Part shown: positions 59,269-60,840 of the stretch, piece after piece
How the letters are laid out: each line of letters begins with the position of its first letter
How positions within the stretch are numbered: the stretch's first letter is position 1
NCBI GenBank assembly: GCA_964344625.1
Contig: CAYFNZ010000002.1
Coordinates: 1-60,840 of the forward strand
Length of the DNA stretch: 60,840 nucleotides
Reading direction: 5' to 3'
Source of the DNA: JAAYEL01 sp964344625
GTDB lineage: Bacteria > Bacillota > Clostridia > Tissierellales > Peptoniphilaceae
The notes under the pieces: model-generated
Databases searched by the model: none
The model's input: only the letters and a program-made list of their open reading frames with translations
Told to the model about the DNA's origin: nothing
Program-made: the position numbers and the translations under genes

Positions 59269-60516
59269 CTAGTCTCTTCTCATAACATTTTTTATATGGT
59301 ACAAGCCTTTTCTCATGGAAAATGCTATATTAAACATCCCGTTCCAGAAAGGTCTTAAAACTAGGTCAAATTCACCAATTCTTGATTTCTTTTCAGACCC
59401 CCATCTCTTCTTAAATTCATATAGGCCAGGAGCCTCGTCATCTTCCCTGCCTTCTTGGCCGGAAACTCCGCCGAAATCATAAATTGTACACCCATTTTTC
59501 TTGGCATAAAGCATCATTTCCCACTGCATGAAGTAGTTTGGCAAAAGGTCTCTTAGCTCGTTACTTGATGCCCCATATAGGTAGTAGGCAATCCTACCAC
59601 ATTGGGTATAAAGGGCACCTGAAAGATACTTGCCATCTGGGTTTTCTTCTTTTATTTTTTCGATTTCATTAATTTGATTCTTAGTATTATTTATAGAATT
59701 TTGGATTTGTGAAATTTGTTGGTCCCTTTTTCCATCTTCATTCTTATTTTGAGCTCTAGCAAGGTCTTTTTCCTTATTTTTAAGGTCCTTGTTTAAGTTT
59801 TCTAAGGCCAGTGTGGGATCAATTTTTACCAAGAATAACCTGGCATCATCATTGTCCTTCATCTCTTCAAGTACCCTCTTAAAGTAGCTGGCACTTCTTA
59901 TCCCAAAATCATCCCTTTCAGAAGTAATTTCCATAAGGTCATGAAAAATATCTACCTTGTCAAAAGAAGCATCTTCTAATACAAGACCATTCTTTAATGA
60001 CTTTCTAACGTCAGTCCTAGTCCTAGATTGAAAGGATTTCAAAAGTTCCTTCTCATCTCTTGAAATATCAGTAGTCACATGGTGCCTTGGCTGAGCAAGG
60101 CTTAAAAGACCATCTAAAAATCCCTGGTGGACAAAGCCCTTAGAAGTTAAGACATCCATGACATCTTTCTCATCTTCACTACATGCTGGGTCAAGCTTTA
60201 TCGCAATAGCCTTGTGGGCCTTTGCATTTTTTATGACTTCTTCTATTAACTTGTCGGATGCTTCTTGGTCCTTCCAATCTACTATAAAGCCCCTCGGACT
60301 ATAGCAAAGACTTAAATTTAGCATAGGAAACTTCCTATATAAAAGCAGGGCTGTCCCCCTAATTCCTTCCTCATCACCTACTGAGACTACATCCCAAGTC
60401 CATCCATTCATTTCTTTAACCTTGCCCCAAGATGAAAGCTGAAACATATCAGCGAACTCATGATTTTTCACAAATTCATCATGCCTTTCAAGGTTTTTTT
60501 CTAATAATTTAATCAA
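59269..60516 (-). CDS. FemX/FemAB-family peptidoglycan bridge aminoacyltransferase
   Basis: It uses aminoacyl-tRNA to add a bridge residue to lipid II. The 415-residue protein has two GNAT-like halves. FVHQGFLDGLLSLAQPRHHV and KSFQSRTRTDVRKSLKNGL are FemX-like motifs, a coiled-coil hairpin at about 235-290 (LENLNKDLKNKEKDLA) matches the tRNA-synthetase-like arm, and the C-terminus has IYDFGGVSG and GLYEFKKRWGSE. The start is TTG at 60516 with GGAG 9 bases upstream. A paralogue lies directly upstream. The amino acid cannot be told from sequence. Confidence 0.93.
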   Translation of the reverse strand: MIKLLEKNLERHDEFVKNHEFADMFQLSSWGKVKEMNGWTWDVVSVGDEEGIRGTALLLYRKFPMLNLSLCYSPRGFIVDWKDQEASDKLIEEVIKNAKAHKAIAIKLDPACSEDEKDVMDVLTSKGFVHQGFLDGLLSLAQPRHHVTTDISRDEKELLKSFQSRTRTDVRKSLKNGLVLEDASFDKVDIFHDLMEITSERDDFGIRSASYFKRVLEEMKDNDDARLFLVKIDPTLALENLNKDLKNKEKDLARAQNKNEDGKRDQQISQIQNSINNTKNQINEIEKIKEENPDGKYLSGALYTQCGRIAYYLYGASSNELRDLLPNYFMQWEMMLYAKKNGCTIYDFGGVSGQEGREDDEAPGLYEFKKRWGSEKKSRIGEFDLVLRPFWNGMFNIAFSMRKGLYHIKNVMRRD

Positions 60517-60573
60517 TCTATATCGCTCCTTTTATCTACATCTAATTTTGACTTAATCATAGTTTAATCATAA

Positions 60574-60840
60574 TTAGTCATAATAAGAAGTACTATTTAT
60601 ACCTTTGATTTTATTTTTTATTTTAGAGATATGGTCTTTTACCTTCCAAGTCATATCATAAAGGTTCTTTTGGAAAGGCTTTAAAACTAGGTCAAATTCA
60701 CCAATCAAGCTAATCTTTTCAGACCCCCATCTCTTCTTAAACTCATATAGCCCTGGCTCAGGGTCATTGTCTTTGCCTTCAAGGCCAGAAACGCCTCCAA
60801 AGTCATATAGGCTGCAACCTTCATCTTTAGCATAAAGCAT
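60574..60840 (-). CDS. FemX/FemAB-family aminoacyltransferase, C-terminal part
   Basis: Only the last 88 residues are in the window; the gene continues past the right edge. SLYDFGGVSGLEGKDNDPEP and GLYEFKKRWGSEKISLIGEF are nearly the same as the end of the next gene, but the final 35 residues differ. It is a tandem paralogue, perhaps adding the first or second bridge residue. The stop is 57 bases before the neighbour's start, with no terminator in between. Confidence 0.9.
   Translation of the reverse strand: MLYAKDEGCSLYDFGGVSGLEGKDNDPEPGLYEFKKRWGSEKISLIGEFDLVLKPFQKNLYDMTWKVKDHISKIKNKIKGINSTSYYD

Noticed and set aside
1..60840. Defence island, prophage, CRISPR or mobile element
   Set aside because: No Cas, transposase, integrase, restriction or phage genes and no regular repeats were seen. 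Gene content is core metabolism, envelope and translation, in conserved orders.

Overview
The window looks like chromosomal housekeeping DNA of a low-GC Gram-positive anaerobe. The A+T-rich intergenic regions, purine-rich Shine-Dalgarno sequences (often GGAGG), several TTG starts, a Firmicutes-type division (dcw) cluster, PASTA-tailed PBP, IreB, RNase J, CvfB, HflX and FemX-type bridge enzymes all fit Bacillota. The mix of genes and absence of sporulation genes suggest a gram-positive anaerobic coccus of the Peptoniphilaceae type (Anaerococcus-like); that placement is inference. No rRNA, tRNA, CRISPR array, insertion sequence or prophage was recognised. No gene-free stretch exceeds about 300 bases. 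The window holds one run of 100 N (44268-44367).

Layout. 1-244: the end of an aspartate ammonia-lyase. 309-4909 (-): an operon of RluD-like pseudouridine synthase, response regulator, sensor kinase and an unknown lipoprotein. 4977-6807: an MltG-like anchored LysM-like protein, then divergent psd and pssA for phosphatidylethanolamine synthesis. 6854-9281 (-): a His/Cys-rich DUF1292 protein, a radical SAM protein, a small P-loop protein and an unknown protein. 9354-20565 (-): a long probable operon alaS-ireB-ruvX-DUF1292-rnj-trmR-trhP-yitT-cvfB-ppiC-pepD, which resembles the Bacillus alaS-yrzL-yrrK-yrzB-yrrMNO neighbourhood. 20630-22039: an Rrf2 regulator divergent from a second yitT. 22284-27436 (-): leuS, asnS, rarA. 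27510-36758 (-): the dcw cluster mraZ-rsmH-ftsL-pbpB-mraY-murD-ftsW, then ftsZ-nrdR with its own promoter. 36994-41100 (-): hflX-yigZ-yebC-DUF1461-lgt. 41262-46535 (+): a class A PBP interrupted by the N gap, then a two-component system. 46544-55471 (-): rqcP-divIC-tilS-hpt-ftsH-unknown-panT-like-coaX-dus-MATE, again close to the Bacillus yabO-tilS-hprT-ftsH-coaX order. 55650-60840: EIIA-Glc, a TGS/uridine kinase-like protein, a decayed MATE gene, a YpfJ-type metallopeptidase and two tandem FemX paralogues.

How it fits together. Much of the window serves envelope building: lipid II synthesis (MraY, MurD), septal and elongation polymerisation (FtsW, PBP2, PBP1A), division scaffolding (FtsZ, FtsL, DivIC), bridge synthesis (FemX), lipoprotein lipidation (Lgt) and PE synthesis (Pss, Psd). 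A second theme is translation and RNA quality: AlaRS, LeuRS, AsnRS, TilS, TrmR/TrhP, Dus, RluD-like, RsmH, RqcP, HflX, RNase J.

I did not find a convincing new multi-gene system. The most useful leads are local: a four-box MraZ operator array starting at the predicted transcription start, a structured leader before a PanT-like transporter and coaX, a small gene split by a frameshift in a T6 run downstream of leuS, a His/Cys-rich DUF1292 protein, a repeat-flanked gap in the PBP1A tail, a MATE gene remnant, and several palindromes at divergent promoters.
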